This document shows positions 19,101 to 27,591 of a stretch of DNA of 64,000 bases, in pieces. The notes beneath the pieces were generated by a model. It was not told where the DNA came from. It did no database searches and was given only the letters and a program-made list of their open reading frames with translations. The DNA lies in contig CAKRYY010000009.1 in assembly GCA_934432885.1 (NCBI GenBank), forward strand, positions 11,646 to 75,645, in the 5' to 3' direction. The DNA comes from an uncultured Lachnospiraceae bacterium (GTDB lineage Bacteria; Bacillota; Clostridia; Lachnospirales; Lachnospiraceae). The translations under genes were made by a program, and so were the position numbers. The stretch's first letter is position 1. Each line of letters starts with the position of its first letter.

Positions 19101-20650
19101 CGGGCTGCGATATGCCGGATAAGGTCTGCCCGGTTTGCGGCGCACCGCTGAAAAAGGATGGCTTTGATATTCCCTTTGAAACCTTCCTAGGCTTTAAGGG
19201 CGATAAGGAGCCGGATATTGACTTAAACTTCTCCGGTGAGTATCAAAGTAAGGCACATAAGTATACGGAGGTAATCTTCGGTGCGGGACAGACCTTCCGT
19301 GCGGGAACGATAGGTACGCTTGCGGATAAGACGGCGTTTGGCTATGTCAAGAATTATTATGAAGAAAGAGGACAGAAGAAACGGAACTGTGAAATAAACA
19401 GGATTGTGCTTGGCTGTACAGGTATCCGCCGAAGCACTGGACAGCATCCGGGCGGTATTATCGTATTGCCGTTAGGCGAGGACATCAATTCCTTTACGCC
19501 GGTGCAGCATCCTGCGAATGATATGACGACGGATATTATAACGACGCATTTTGATTATCACTCGATTGACCACAACCTGCTAAAGCTTGATATACTTGGA
19601 CACGATGATCCGACCATGATCCGTATGCTGCAGGATCTGACGGGGATTGACCCGGTTAAGATCCCTCTGGATGATAAACAGGTCATGAGCCTGTTCCAGA
19701 ATACGCAGGCGCTCGGCATTACGCCGGAGCAGATTGGCGGCTGTAAGCTGGGCTCGCTTGGGATTCCGGAGTTTGGTACAGAATTTGCAATCCAGATGCT
19801 TCTGGATACGAAACCGACGTCCTTTTCTGATTTGGTCCGTATTGCGGGACTTGCGCATGGAACTGACGTATGGCTTGGAAATGCGCAGACGTTGATTGAG
19901 GAAGGAAAGGCAACGATTTCAACGGCAATCTGTACGCGTGACGACATCATGGTATATTTAATCGGCATGGGGGTAGAAAGCAGTCTGTCCTTTAAGATCA
20001 TGGAGTCTGTCCGAAAGGGAAAGGGTCTGCAGCCGGAGATGGAAAAGGCGATGGTGGATGCAGGCGTGCCGGGCTGGTATATCTGGTCCTGTAAAAAAAT
20101 CAAGTACATGTTTCCAAAGGCGCATGCGGCGGCGTATGTTATGATGGCATGGCGTATCGCTTACTGCAAAATCAATTATCCGCTTGCATACTATGCGGCT
20201 TATTTCAGTATCCGTGCGTCAGCATTCTCCTATGAGCTTATGTGTCAGGGACAGCAGCATCTTGAAAATGTCATGGCGGACTATAAGCGGCGCAGCGATA
20301 CCCTGTCCAAAAAGGAACAGGATTCCTACAAGGATATGAAAAATGTACAGGAGATGTATGCAAGAGGCTTTGAATTTGAGCCGATTGATATTTTCAGGGC
20401 AAAGTCGAGGGCGTTTCAGGTCATCGACGGAAAGCTGATGCCGTCTCTAAACAGCATTGACGGTCTTGGAGAGAAGGCTGCGGATGCGATTGTAGAGGCT
20501 GCAAAGGATGGTCCCTTCCTGTCAAAGGATGATTTCAGACAGCGTACCAAGGTGTCAAAAACAGTCATTGACATGATGGATAACATGCACCTTTTGGGCG
20601 ATTTACCTGAGTCAAACCAGATTAGTCTGTTCGACCTCGGACAGATGTAA
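16124..20650 (+). CDS. polC: DNA polymerase III alpha subunit, PolC type
   Basis: The 1508-residue replicase of low-GC Gram-positives, slightly longer than the Bacillus protein. Order: N-terminal domain, a charged Lys/Glu/Pro-rich linker (about 195-250), an OB fold (about 265-360), a PHP domain beginning VELHCHTKMSDMDGV, which is split by the DnaQ-like 3'-5' exonuclease (DYVVFDLETTGFSP, VAHNAGFDMGF, HHRAVDDAEA), then the polymerase core with the catalytic PDIDLNF, a zinc site of the type CTECHY...CPVCG, and a C-terminal helix-hairpin-helix region (SLNSIDGLGEKAADAIVEAA). It starts three bases after ispG. All expected catalytic carboxylates are visible, so both proofreading and synthesis should work. 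Confidence 0.98.
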   Translation: MGKVFQEVFPTLQLNNELTLLLDDVMVERITATKRRDFLRIFLAATHLITKEKILQLEHELKKQLFPTVDMVIKIYEKYRLSAQYTPEKLFEAYYPSILLELKEYSPVEYTLFKNAQITFPAENQMHLAVKDSVFAQEKSKELVRILEKIFTERFGLSVFVEMLYVQEEKEHERADADILIDSQVAEISARAFGEKESAPEEMPKEEKKETSVPEKKPETKAEPKKPFRDNAGKKGKWNGAEGGRKPLKRSENPDVIYGRDFEEEPIHIEEIVGEIGEVVIRGQVLTLDKREIRNEKTILIFDLTDFTDTITIKMFVHNDQVAELSEGIKQGAFLKLKGVTTIDRFDSELTIGSIAGVKKIPDFTAGRMDHAAKKRVELHCHTKMSDMDGVSDVKDIVKRAYSWGHPAIAITDHGVVQSFPDANHVWEDLWKKEKAKRKEAGEENPDKNDFFKVIYGMEAYLVDDLKEIITNCKEQTLEGDYVVFDLETTGFSPVKNRIIEIGAVKVCGGEIADRYSVFVNPGVPIPYEIEKLTGIRDEDVLDASPIEALLPEFLSFCEGCVLVAHNAGFDMGFILENAKRLGLFCEFTYVDTVGISRVLLPHQAKHTLDAVAKTLGVSLENHHRAVDDAEATAEIFMKFIPMLEKEGVVTLQDVNALDASSPDAVKRMPTYHAIMLAQNNTGRVNLYTMVSESHLTYYNKRPRIPKSFVMKHREGILLGSACEAGELYRALLDDKPDTEIARIVNFYDYLEIQPVGNNAFMIASDKVSRVNSIEDIQAINKKIVSLGEQFGKPVVATCDVHFLDPEDEVYRRIIMAGKGFKDSDEQAPLYLHTTQEMLDEFSYLGSDKAQEVVITNTNLIADRIETISPVRPDKCPPVIPDSDKTLTDICYKKAHEMYGDPLPQIVQDRLERELHSIITNGFAVMYIIAQKLVWKSVEDGYLVGSRGSVGSSFVATMSGITEVNPLSPHYYCTECHYSDFTSEDVKKYAGKAGCDMPDKVCPVCGAPLKKDGFDIPFETFLGFKGDKEPDIDLNFSGEYQSKAHKYTEVIFGAGQTFRAGTIGTLADKTAFGYVKNYYEERGQKKRNCEINRIVLGCTGIRRSTGQHPGGIIVLPLGEDINSFTPVQHPANDMTTDIITTHFDYHSIDHNLLKLDILGHDDPTMIRMLQDLTGIDPVKIPLDDKQVMSLFQNTQALGITPEQIGGCKLGSLGIPEFGTEFAIQMLLDTKPTSFSDLVRIAGLAHGTDVWLGNAQTLIEEGKATISTAICTRDDIMVYLIGMGVESSLSFKIMESVRKGKGLQPEMEKAMVDAGVPGWYIWSCKKIKYMFPKAHAAAYVMMAWRIAYCKINYPLAYYAAYFSIRASAFSYELMCQGQQHLENVMADYKRRSDTLSKKEQDSYKDMKNVQEMYARGFEFEPIDIFRAKSRAFQVIDGKLMPSLNSIDGLGEKAADAIVEAAKDGPFLSKDDFRQRTKVSKTVIDMMDNMHLLGDLPESNQISLFDLGQM

Positions 20651-20677
20651 AATGAAAAAAATAAAAAAATTGAAAAA

Positions 20678-20722
20678 AACACTTGCTTTTTCGCGAAAGA
20701 TATAATAGAATAAGCAAGTGTT
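20678..20722 (+). promoter_or_regulatory. Promoter of tRNA-Glu inside an 11-bp inverted repeat
   Basis: TTGCTT (20683-20688), 17 bases, TAGAAT (20706-20711) is a plausible promoter ending 17 bases before the tRNA. AACACTTGCTT (20678-20688) and AAGCAAGTGTT (20712-20722) are exact inverted repeats enclosing it, and TTTCGCGAAA (20689-20698) is a palindrome in the spacer. The dyad could also act as the end of the polC transcript, but no T run follows. Confidence 0.4.
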
Positions 20723-20728
20723 CAACAT

Positions 20729-20800
20729 GGCGTGTTGGTCAAGAGGTTAAGACGCCGCCCTCTCACGGCGGAATCAGGGGTTCGATTCCCCTACACGCTG
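20729..20800 (+). tRNA. tRNA-Glu (anticodon CTC)
   Basis: A 72-nt cloverleaf: acceptor GGCGTGT/ACACGCT (one G-U), D arm GTC...GAC, anticodon stem CCGCC/GGCGG with loop CTCTCAC (anticodon CTC, reads GAG), T arm AGGGG-TTCGATT-CCCCT, discriminator G. No CCA is encoded. It sits between polC and rimP. Confidence 0.95.
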
Positions 20801-20830
20801 CTGACTATTGAAAAGAAAAGCCCAACCCGG

Positions 20831-20875
20831 AAAGTGCTGGAAATGCTGATAACGGCAGCATTCAGTGCTTTTTTT
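20831..20875 (+). terminator. Terminator after tRNA-Glu
   Basis: AATGCTG (20842-20848) pairs with CAGCATT (20856-20862); AGTGCTG (20833-20839) and CAGTGCT (20863-20869) extend the stem with two G-U pairs across a small bulge. A run of seven T follows (20869-20875). Confidence 0.7.
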
Positions 20876-20894
20876 ATACAATAAAAAATTCCCC

Positions 20895-20923
20895 TTGCGC
20901 TTTTAAAAGAAGCGTGCTACAAT
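20895..20923 (+). promoter_or_regulatory. SigA-type promoter for the rimP-ribF operon
   Basis: TTGCGC (20895-20900), 17-bp spacer, TACAAT (20918-20923). The resulting leader of about 170 bases contains the intergenic repeat at 20951-21075 before the rimP RBS. Confidence 0.55.
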
Positions 20924-20950
20924 ATATAAGAATTTAATAGACTACGATAG

Positions 20951-21075
20951 AAAGAGTGGAATTCGTTCCACTCTTTCTTGTGTAATAGGAAATTCTGCTG
21001 AATGTCCTATTACACAAGAAGATGCGCAGCTCGCGGAGATGGAATTTGCCCTACAGGCACCGCTCGCGCGCAGAG
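20951..21075 (+). repeat. Modular intergenic repeat, copy 1 (rimP leader)
   Basis: Three parts. Hairpin AAAGAGTGGAA/TTCCACTCTTT with loop TTCG (20951-20976). Hairpin CTTGTGTAATAGGA/TCCTATTACACAAG (20977-21018), 14 perfect pairs. A GC-rich core (21021-21075) almost identical to 59284-59337, with GCGG/CCGC and TGCC/GGCA stems separated by a purine-rich asymmetric loop. It is not coding; the core is open in the rimP frame and would give a false NLPYRHRSRAE extension. Confidence 0.7.
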
Positions 21076-21102
21076 AAGAAGAGAGTTAAAAGAGGTGAGA
21101 AC

Positions 21103-21564
21103 ATGGCAAAAAAGGAATACGAACAGCGTACAGAAGAATTGCTTGTGCCGATTACAGAGAAATTTGGCGTTTCTATATATGATGTGGAATATGTAAAGGA
21201 AGGCAGCGATTTTTATCTGCGGGCTTATATCGACAAGCCGGGCGGCGTTGACATCAATGACTGTGAAAAGGTCAGCCGGGCGCTTTCCGACCAGCTCGAC
21301 ATAGAAGATTTTATTCAGGAGGCATATATTCTGGAGGTCAGCAGTCCGGGACTTGGCAGAGCGCTTAAAAAGGATAAACACCTGCAGGCAAGTATTGGGG
21401 AGGAAGTGGAGCTTCGTACCTATACGCCCATAGAAGGAGAAAAGGAATTTGCAGGAATCCTGCTGGAATTCGATAAGGACAACATTACAATAGAGACAGA
21501 CGGCGAAAGAAAGGTATTTGCGAGAAAAAATATCGCACTTATCAGGCTTGCCCTTGATTTTTAA
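21103..21564 (+). CDS. rimP: Ribosome maturation factor RimP
   Basis: A 153-residue protein that helps 30S subunit maturation. The start at 21103 follows AGAGGTGAG by three bases and matches the family length; the open frame further upstream is repeat sequence, not gene. The family core is visible as VEYVKEGSDFYLRAYIDKPG, VDINDCEKVSRALSDQLD and LEVSSPGLGRALKKD, followed by a C-terminal SH3-like barrel. It opens the rimP-nusA-rnpM-ylxQ-infB-rbfA operon. Confidence 0.95.
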   Translation: MAKKEYEQRTEELLVPITEKFGVSIYDVEYVKEGSDFYLRAYIDKPGGVDINDCEKVSRALSDQLDIEDFIQEAYILEVSSPGLGRALKKDKHLQASIGEEVELRTYTPIEGEKEFAGILLEFDKDNITIETDGERKVFARKNIALIRLALDF

Positions 21565-21590
21565 GAAAAGAACAGGAGGAATCAGAAAAA

Positions 21591-22775
21591 ATGAACAAAG
21601 AGTTAATGGAAGCACTGGATATTCTGGAAAAGGAAAAGGAAATCAGTAAGGAAACCCTGTTTGAAGCGATTGAAAATTCACTGATTACCGCATGCAAAAA
21701 CCATTTCGGAAAATCCGATAACATCAAGGTAGAGATTGACAAGGATACCTGCGACTTTCTCTGCTATGCAGAAAAGGAAGTGGTAGAGGAGGTAGAGGAT
21801 GACTGCTTGCAGATTTCCCTTCTTGATGCACAGGAAATTTCCAAAAAGGCAAAGCTTGGAGACATTATCCGCGTGGAAATCAAGTCCAAGGAGTTTGGCA
21901 GGATTGCAACACAGAATGCAAAGAACGTGATTCTGCAGAAGATCCGTGAGGAAGAAAGAAGCGTTATCTATAATCAGTATTATGAGAAAGAAAAGGATGT
22001 AGTGACAGGCGTAGTGCAGCGCTACCTTGGAAGAAACATCAGCATCAACTTAGGTAAGGCGGACGCTATCTTAAGTGAAGGCGAGCAGATTAAGGGAGAG
22101 GTATTCAAGCCGACAGAGAGGATCAAGGTATATATTCTGGAAGTGCGCAATACGCCGAAGGGACCGAGAATTCTGGTAAGCAGAACCCATCCTGAGCTGG
22201 TAAAGCGTCTGTTTGAGGCAGAAGTAACTGAGATTAAGGATGGAACTGTTGAAATCAAGAGCATTGCAAGAGAAGCAGGAAGCAGAACCAAGATTGCCGT
22301 CTGGTCAAACAATCCGAATGTAGATGCAGTGGGCGCCTGCGTTGGTATGAACGGCGCCAGAGTTAACGCTATCGTGGAGGAACTGCGTGGCGAGAAGATA
22401 GATATTATCAACTGGGATGAGAATCCTGGAAACCTGATTCAGAATGCGCTGTCTCCGGCGAAGATTGTTGCTGTATTCGCAGATCCGGATGAAAAGACAG
22501 CAAAGGTAGTCGTACCGGATTATCAGCTTTCCCTTGCGATTGGTAAGGAAGGACAGAATGCAAGACTGGCAGCGAGACTGACAGGCTACAAGATTGACAT
22601 TAAGAGCGAAACGCAGGCAAAGGATACGCCGGGCTTCCGCTACGAAGATTACATGGATGAATATGAGGATGACGACGAGGAGTATGAGGAGGATGCTTAC
22701 GAAACCGATGAGGCAGACTCTGATTTAGAAATGCCGGAATCTGAAGAGGCACCGGAAACCGCAGAGGAAGAATAA
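21591..22775 (+). CDS. nusA: Transcription termination/antitermination factor NusA
   Basis: A 394-residue RNA-polymerase-binding factor that modulates pausing and termination. Domains in order: N-terminal RNAP-binding domain (1-130), S1 (about 135-200, VTGVVQRYLGRNISINLG), KH1 and KH2 (VGACVGMNGARVNAIVEELR and LAIGKEGQNARLAARLTG). The C-terminal ~45 residues are very acidic (DEYEDDDEEYEEDAYETDE) and lack the repeat domains found in proteobacteria, as usual in Firmicutes. RBS AGGAGGAATC; 26 bases after rimP. Confidence 0.97.
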   Translation: MNKELMEALDILEKEKEISKETLFEAIENSLITACKNHFGKSDNIKVEIDKDTCDFLCYAEKEVVEEVEDDCLQISLLDAQEISKKAKLGDIIRVEIKSKEFGRIATQNAKNVILQKIREEERSVIYNQYYEKEKDVVTGVVQRYLGRNISINLGKADAILSEGEQIKGEVFKPTERIKVYILEVRNTPKGPRILVSRTHPELVKRLFEAEVTEIKDGTVEIKSIAREAGSRTKIAVWSNNPNVDAVGACVGMNGARVNAIVEELRGEKIDIINWDENPGNLIQNALSPAKIVAVFADPDEKTAKVVVPDYQLSLAIGKEGQNARLAARLTGYKIDIKSETQAKDTPGFRYEDYMDEYEDDDEEYEEDAYETDEADSDLEMPESEEAPETAEEE

Positions 22776-22787
22776 GAGGAAAGCAGA

Positions 22788-23060
22788 ATGAATAAAAAAA
22801 TTCCGATGAGGCAGTGCATCGGCTGCGGGGAAATGAAGAGCAAAAAAGAAATGATGCGTGTGTTAAAGGATACGGAAGGCGAGATTTCGCTGGACGTAAC
22901 CGGAAAAAAGAATGGAAGAGGCGCGTATCTGTGCATTTCTGGTGAATGTCTGCAGAAGGCAAGGAAAAACAGAGGGCTTGAACGTTCTTTTAAGTGCAGC
23001 ATTCCTGCAGAGGTTTATGAGAGACTGGAAAAGGAGTTTCAGAATCGGGATGAACAATAA
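22788..23060 (+). CDS. rnpM: RNase P modulator RnpM (YlxR family)
   Basis: A 90-residue basic protein with the YlxR signature RQCIGCGEMKSKKEMMRVL and the C-terminal GRGAYLCISGECLQKARKNR. YlxR proteins bind RNA; the Bacillus member has been reported to bind RNase P RNA and modulate its activity. It is fixed in place between nusA and the L7Ae-like gene, and its last 11 bases overlap that gene's start. Confidence 0.92.
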   Translation: MNKKIPMRQCIGCGEMKSKKEMMRVLKDTEGEISLDVTGKKNGRGAYLCISGECLQKARKNRGLERSFKCSIPAEVYERLEKEFQNRDEQ

Positions 23061-23400
23061 AGTATTGTCTTTGCTTGGGCTGGCAACCAGGTCTGGAAAT
23101 CTGGTCAGCGGCGGATTCATGACGGAAAAGGCAGTAAAGGGACAGAAGGCAAGGCTTGTGCTCGTCAGCACAGAGGCGTCTGACAACACAAAAAAGCATT
23201 TTGCAGATATGTGTCACTTTTATGAGGTCCCAATTTTCTTTTTCGGTGAAATGGAGCAGCTCGGACATAGTATTGGAAAAGAATACAGGGCATGTCTGGC
23301 GGTGACAGATGAGGGATTCGCAAAGAGCATCAAAACAAAGCTGGAATGTGAGAACAACGAATACGGAGGTAGTGAGCATGGCGAAAATAAAGGTACATGA
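23050..23400 (+). CDS. L7Ae/L30e family RNA-binding protein (YlxQ)
   Basis: A 116-residue protein with the L7Ae fold: [36 protein letters not shown], and [20 protein letters not shown]. Homologues bind kink-turn RNA; the cellular role of YlxQ is not settled. The ATG at 23050 lies inside the end of rnpM (11-base overlap); longer upstream frames run through rnpM and are rejected. Its own end overlaps the infB start by 23 bases, so the operon is tightly coupled. Confidence 0.88.
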   Translation: MNNKVLSLLGLATRSGNLVSGGFMTEKAVKGQKARLVLVSTEASDNTKKHFADMCHFYEVPIFFFGEMEQLGHSIGKEYRACLAVTDEGFAKSIKTKLECENNEYGGSEHGENKGT

Positions 23401-26209
23401 ACTTGCAAAAGAAGTAGATAAGCAAAGCAAAGAGGTCATTGCTTTTTTACAGAATAAAGGAATTGAAGTAAAAGCAGCGCAGAGCTCTGTAGAAGAGGAT
23501 GCGGCGCAGATGGTAAGAAAAGCGTTTGCACAAAAGAGCGAAGCTGCAAAGCCGGAACCGGAAACCTCAGAAAAGGAAGCTGTAAAGGCGCCCGTTTCTG
23601 AACCGAAGCAGGAGCCGGAAAAGAAGACTGAGGTAAAAGCGGAAGAAAAAGCAAAGCAGCCGGTAAAGAAGAAAAAGAATATTATCTTTGTCAGCAACCC
23701 GCATAACAGCAAGATGCCGGGTGGACAGCGTCAGGGCGGCTTTGGTGGAAGCAACGGAAATAATGGGAATAATGGAAATAACAGAAACGGTGGAAACAAC
23801 GGCAGAAGAAATGATAACGGTATGAACAGACCGCTTATCCGTCCTCTGACACCGCCTTCACCGACACCCTCTGTGGGACAGATTAAGCCGACGCAGCCGG
23901 TAAGACAGAATCGGCAGCAGGAGCAGAACAGAGAAGTGAAGGAAGCTGCGGCAGTAAAAGAAACTTCCACTGTAACAAGGGAAGCAAATGCACCGGCAGC
24001 AAGAAACAACAGCGCTTCCTCCTACAGACAGCAGGGAAATGGAGAAAACAGACAGGACAGAAGACCGCAGGAAAGAACAGGTGGAAATAATGATTATAGA
24101 AGCCGTCAGACGGATAATCGCTCCGGCGCTGGTCGTTTTAACCGCGATAATGGAGCTCATCCGGGCAATAACAATCGTGGCAGGGGTTATAACGATAATA
24201 ACCGCCCTGAAAGAGGAAATGGCAGGGAGGACAATAAATTCAGAAGACCTGCACCAGGCGGAAAGGCATTTGCACCGGATGTTCCCGCAAAGGACAGCGA
24301 GAAGAAGCGGGACGACGAAAAACGCCGCATCAATCAGGAACGCGATAAACGCTCCAGAAAAGATGCCATCTATGAGGACGGCGAAGTAAAAGGAAAGAAT
24401 AAAGCAGGCAGATTTATCAAGCCTGAGAAAAAACAGGAGGAAAAGCAGGAGGAGCAGATTAAGACAATTACACTTCCTGAAACGCTTACGATTAAGGAAC
24501 TGGCGGATAAAATGAAGATTCAGCCGTCCGCTATCGTAAAGAAGCTGTTCTTACAGGGACAGATTGTAACTGTAAATCAGGAAATTACCTTTGAAACGGC
24601 AGAAGAAATCGCGATTGAATATGAAATCATCTGCGAGAAGGAAGTCAAGGTAGACGTAATCGAAGAACTCCTGAAAGAGGAAGAAGAGGACGAAAAAGAT
24701 ATGGAAAAACGTCCTCCGGTTATCTGCGTTATGGGTCATGTTGACCATGGTAAGACTTCCCTGCTGGATGCAATCAGAAAGACAAATGTAACCGACCGTG
24801 AGGCTGGCGGCATTACGCAGCATATCGGCGCTTATACGGTCAATATCAATAATGAGAAGATTACCTTCTTGGATACGCCGGGACATGAGGCATTTACGGC
24901 AATGCGTATGCGTGGCGCAAATTCTACGGATATTGCGATTCTTGTTGTTGCGGCTGATGACGGCGTAATGCCTCAGACTGTAGAAGCTATCAACCATGCG
25001 AAGGCAGCAGGCATTGAAATCATCGTTGCGGTAAATAAGATTGATAAGCCGAATGCCAACATTGACAGAGTAAAGCAGGAGCTTACCGAATATGAGCTGA
25101 TTCCGGTAGACTGGGGCGGAACGACAGAATTTGTTCCGGTTTCCGCAAAATCTGGCGAAGGCATTGAAACGCTTTTGGAGACGATTCTTCTGACTGCAGA
25201 AATTTTGGAGCTTAAGGCAAATCCGAAGCGCCGCGCAAGAGGACTTGTCATTGAGGCAGAGCTGGATAAGGGAAGAGGACCGGTTGCGACTGTACTTGTA
25301 CAGAAGGGTACGCTGCATGTCGGCGACTTTATTTCCGCAGGCGCAAGCCATGGAAAGGTCAGGGCGATGATTGACGATAAGGGACGCCGCGTAAAGGAAG
25401 CGGGACCTTCTACACCAGTAGAGATTCTTGGACTTTCCGATGTGCCGGGCGCAGGAGAAATCTTCATTGCGCATGACAGCGATAAGACGGCAAAATCCTA
25501 TGCGGAAACCTATCTGGCACAGAATAAGGAAAAGAAGCTGGAAGAAACCAAATCCAAGATGTCGCTGGACGATCTGTTTACCCAGATTCAGGCAGGCAAT
25601 CTGAAGGAGCTGGATTTGATTGTCAAAGCAGATGTACAGGGAAGCGTGGAAGCAGTAAAGCAGAGTCTCTTAAAGCTTTCCAACGAAGAAGTGGTAGTAA
25701 AATGTATTCACGGCGGCGTTGGCGCAATCAACGAATCCGACGTTACGCTTGCATCTGCCTCCAATGCGATTATCATCGGCTTTAACGTACGTCCGGATGC
25801 GACGGCAAAAGCGATTGCTGAGCGCGAAGGCGTAGACATCCGTCTGTACAAGGTTATCTATCAGGCGATTGAGGATGTAGAGAAATCCATGAAGGGTATG
25901 CTGGATCCGATTTTCGAGGAAAAGGTAATCGGTCATGCCGAGGTACGTCAGATATTCAAGGCGTCCGCAGTCGGCAATATCGCAGGCGCTTACGTGCTCG
26001 ATGGTATGTTCCAGAGAGGCTGCAAGATTCGCATTACACGCGAGGGCGAGCAGATTTATGAGGGCGCGCTTGCATCCTTAAAGCGCTTCAAGGATGATGT
26101 AAAGGAAGTAAAGGCAGGCTATGAGTGCGGTCTTGTATTCGATGGTTTCGACCAGATGCAGGAGTTTGATATTGTAGAAGCCTATATTATGGTAGAAGTA
26201 CCCAGATAG
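23378..26209 (+). CDS. infB: Translation initiation factor IF-2
   Basis: A 943-residue GTPase that places initiator tRNA on the ribosome. The ATG at 23378 follows GGAGG by eight bases; the frame reads back into ylxQ and is not used. Order: N-terminal IF2N helix ([20 protein letters not shown]), a Lys/Glu stretch, a long low-complexity region rich in Asn, Gly and Arg (about 115-300), a second IF2N-type domain ([20 protein letters not shown]), then the GTPase with G1 GHVDHGKT, G3 DTPGHEAF, G4 NKID, and domains II-IV. The Asn/Gly/Arg-rich region is intrinsically disordered and is the odd part of this homologue. Confidence 0.97.
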   Translation: MAKIKVHELAKEVDKQSKEVIAFLQNKGIEVKAAQSSVEEDAAQMVRKAFAQKSEAAKPEPETSEKEAVKAPVSEPKQEPEKKTEVKAEEKAKQPVKKKKNIIFVSNPHNSKMPGGQRQGGFGGSNGNNGNNGNNRNGGNNGRRNDNGMNRPLIRPLTPPSPTPSVGQIKPTQPVRQNRQQEQNREVKEAAAVKETSTVTREANAPAARNNSASSYRQQGNGENRQDRRPQERTGGNNDYRSRQTDNRSGAGRFNRDNGAHPGNNNRGRGYNDNNRPERGNGREDNKFRRPAPGGKAFAPDVPAKDSEKKRDDEKRRINQERDKRSRKDAIYEDGEVKGKNKAGRFIKPEKKQEEKQEEQIKTITLPETLTIKELADKMKIQPSAIVKKLFLQGQIVTVNQEITFETAEEIAIEYEIICEKEVKVDVIEELLKEEEEDEKDMEKRPPVICVMGHVDHGKTSLLDAIRKTNVTDREAGGITQHIGAYTVNINNEKITFLDTPGHEAFTAMRMRGANSTDIAILVVAADDGVMPQTVEAINHAKAAGIEIIVAVNKIDKPNANIDRVKQELTEYELIPVDWGGTTEFVPVSAKSGEGIETLLETILLTAEILELKANPKRRARGLVIEAELDKGRGPVATVLVQKGTLHVGDFISAGASHGKVRAMIDDKGRRVKEAGPSTPVEILGLSDVPGAGEIFIAHDSDKTAKSYAETYLAQNKEKKLEETKSKMSLDDLFTQIQAGNLKELDLIVKADVQGSVEAVKQSLLKLSNEEVVVKCIHGGVGAINESDVTLASASNAIIIGFNVRPDATAKAIAEREGVDIRLYKVIYQAIEDVEKSMKGMLDPIFEEKVIGHAEVRQIFKASAVGNIAGAYVLDGMFQRGCKIRITREGEQIYEGALASLKRFKDDVKEVKAGYECGLVFDGFDQMQEFDIVEAYIMVEVPR

Positions 26210-26226
26210 AAATAAGGGGTAAAAAA

Positions 26227-26604
26227 ATGAGAAAGAACAGCATTAAAAATACGAGAATCAACGGCGAAGTACAGCGTGTTCTTGCGGAAATTATCCGAAG
26301 TGAAATCAAGGACCCGCGTATCGCGCCGCTGACCTCAGTGGTATCGGTAGAGGTAGCGCCTGATTTGAAAACCTGTAAGGCATGGATCAGTGTGCTTGGA
26401 GATGATGAGGCTGTCGCAGATACGCTTGCGGGTCTGCGCAGCGCTTCCGGCTTTATCAAGAATCGGCTGGCAAAGGAAATCAACCTGCGCAATACGCCGC
26501 AGATTCAGTTTGTCATGGACCAGTCGATTGCCTACGGCGTATCCATGTCAAAAAAGATTGATGAGGTAACAGGCAATACAGCCGGAGAATCTCAGGAAAT
26601 GTAA
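26227..26604 (+). CDS. rbfA: 30S ribosome-binding factor A
   Basis: A 125-residue KH-fold protein that helps 16S rRNA 5'-end maturation and cold adaptation. Family landmarks: RINGEVQRVLAEIIRSEIKD, VSVEVAPDLKTCKAWISVLG, GFIKNRLAKEINLRNTPQIQ. RBS AAGGGG; 17 bases after infB, in the usual order. Confidence 0.96.
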   Translation: MRKNSIKNTRINGEVQRVLAEIIRSEIKDPRIAPLTSVVSVEVAPDLKTCKAWISVLGDDEAVADTLAGLRSASGFIKNRLAKEINLRNTPQIQFVMDQSIAYGVSMSKKIDEVTGNTAGESQEM

Positions 26605-26628
26605 CAGAATTTGGAAAGAAGAGATTGT

Positions 26629-27591
26629 ATGTTTCAGTTATTAAAGGAGATAGAGGGTGCAAAAACCATTGGCATCAGCGGGCACATTCATCCGGATGGA
26701 GACTGTGTCGGTTCCTGCATGGCGCTGTATTTGTATCTGAGAAAATGTGCGCCCTTTGCAAGAACGACGGTTTATCTGGAAAAACCTGCGGATGTTTTTG
26801 AAGCGGTTCCGGGTGTGAATGAAATCTGCACCGAGATGGAGCAGGCGAAAGCGCCGGATGTATTTTTTGCACTGGATTGTGAAAGCAGCAGACTGGGTGA
26901 GGCGCAGCGCTTGTTCGAAGGCGCAAAAAAGAGAATCAATGTGGACCACCATATCAGCAATTCCGGCTGTGGCGAGGTAAATTATATTGATCCGAAGGCA
27001 AGCTCGACAAGCGAATTGATTTATGACCTGTTAGAGCCTGATAGGCTGGATGCAGAGATTGCAGAGGCGCTTTATATCGGAATCATCCATGATACCGGTG
27101 TGTTCCAGTATTCCAATACGTCACCTAAGACAATGCGCATCGGTGCAAAGCTGCTGGAATATGGGTTTGATTTTTCGAATCTGATTGAAAAGACCTTTTA
27201 TGAAAAAACCTATCTGCAGAATCAGATTATGGGCAGGGCGCTTTTAGAAAGCATCCTGTTTCTGGATGGACGCTGCATCGTCAGTGCGGTGGACAGAAAG
27301 CTGATGGAATTTTATGAGGTAACGAACAAGGACCTTGACGGCATCGTTAATCAGCTTAAAAATATCCGGGGCGTGGAATGTGCGGTGTTCATGTATGAAA
27401 CAGATACCCTGCAATATAAGGTAAGCATGCGCTCGACAGATCTTGTGGATGTTGCCCAAATCGCTTCCTTTTTTGGAGGCGGCGGGCATAAAAAGGCTGC
27501 AGGCTGCACGATGTCCGGAACCTTTCACGATGTAATCAATAACTTATCGGCACAGATTGAAAAACAGCTTTGCGGAGAAAAACAATGCTAA
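26629..27591 (+). CDS. nrnA: DHH-family nanoRNase / pAp phosphatase
   Basis: A 320-residue bifunctional oligoribonuclease and 3'-phosphoadenosine 5'-phosphate phosphatase of the NrnA type. DHH motifs: SGHIHPDGDCVGSCMAL, FALDCESSRLG, NVDHHISNSGCGEVNYIDPK (the DHH triad) and IIHDTGVFQYSN; the DHHA1 C-terminal domain has GGGGHKKAAGCT. ATG 26629 is preferred over an in-frame TTG at 26611 because AGAAGAG precedes it at proper distance. Its stop overlaps the truB start by 7 bases. Confidence 0.92.
   Translation: MFQLLKEIEGAKTIGISGHIHPDGDCVGSCMALYLYLRKCAPFARTTVYLEKPADVFEAVPGVNEICTEMEQAKAPDVFFALDCESSRLGEAQRLFEGAKKRINVDHHISNSGCGEVNYIDPKASSTSELIYDLLEPDRLDAEIAEALYIGIIHDTGVFQYSNTSPKTMRIGAKLLEYGFDFSNLIEKTFYEKTYLQNQIMGRALLESILFLDGRCIVSAVDRKLMEFYEVTNKDLDGIVNQLKNIRGVECAVFMYETDTLQYKVSMRSTDLVDVAQIASFFGGGGHKKAAGCTMSGTFHDVINNLSAQIEKQLCGEKQC

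Noticed and set aside
24551..25474. Long minus-strand open frame of 307 codons inside infB
   Set aside because: It is antisense to the conserved GTPase domain; its composition (His, Arg, Cys, Asn rich) is that of a shadow frame and no RBS or family match was seen.
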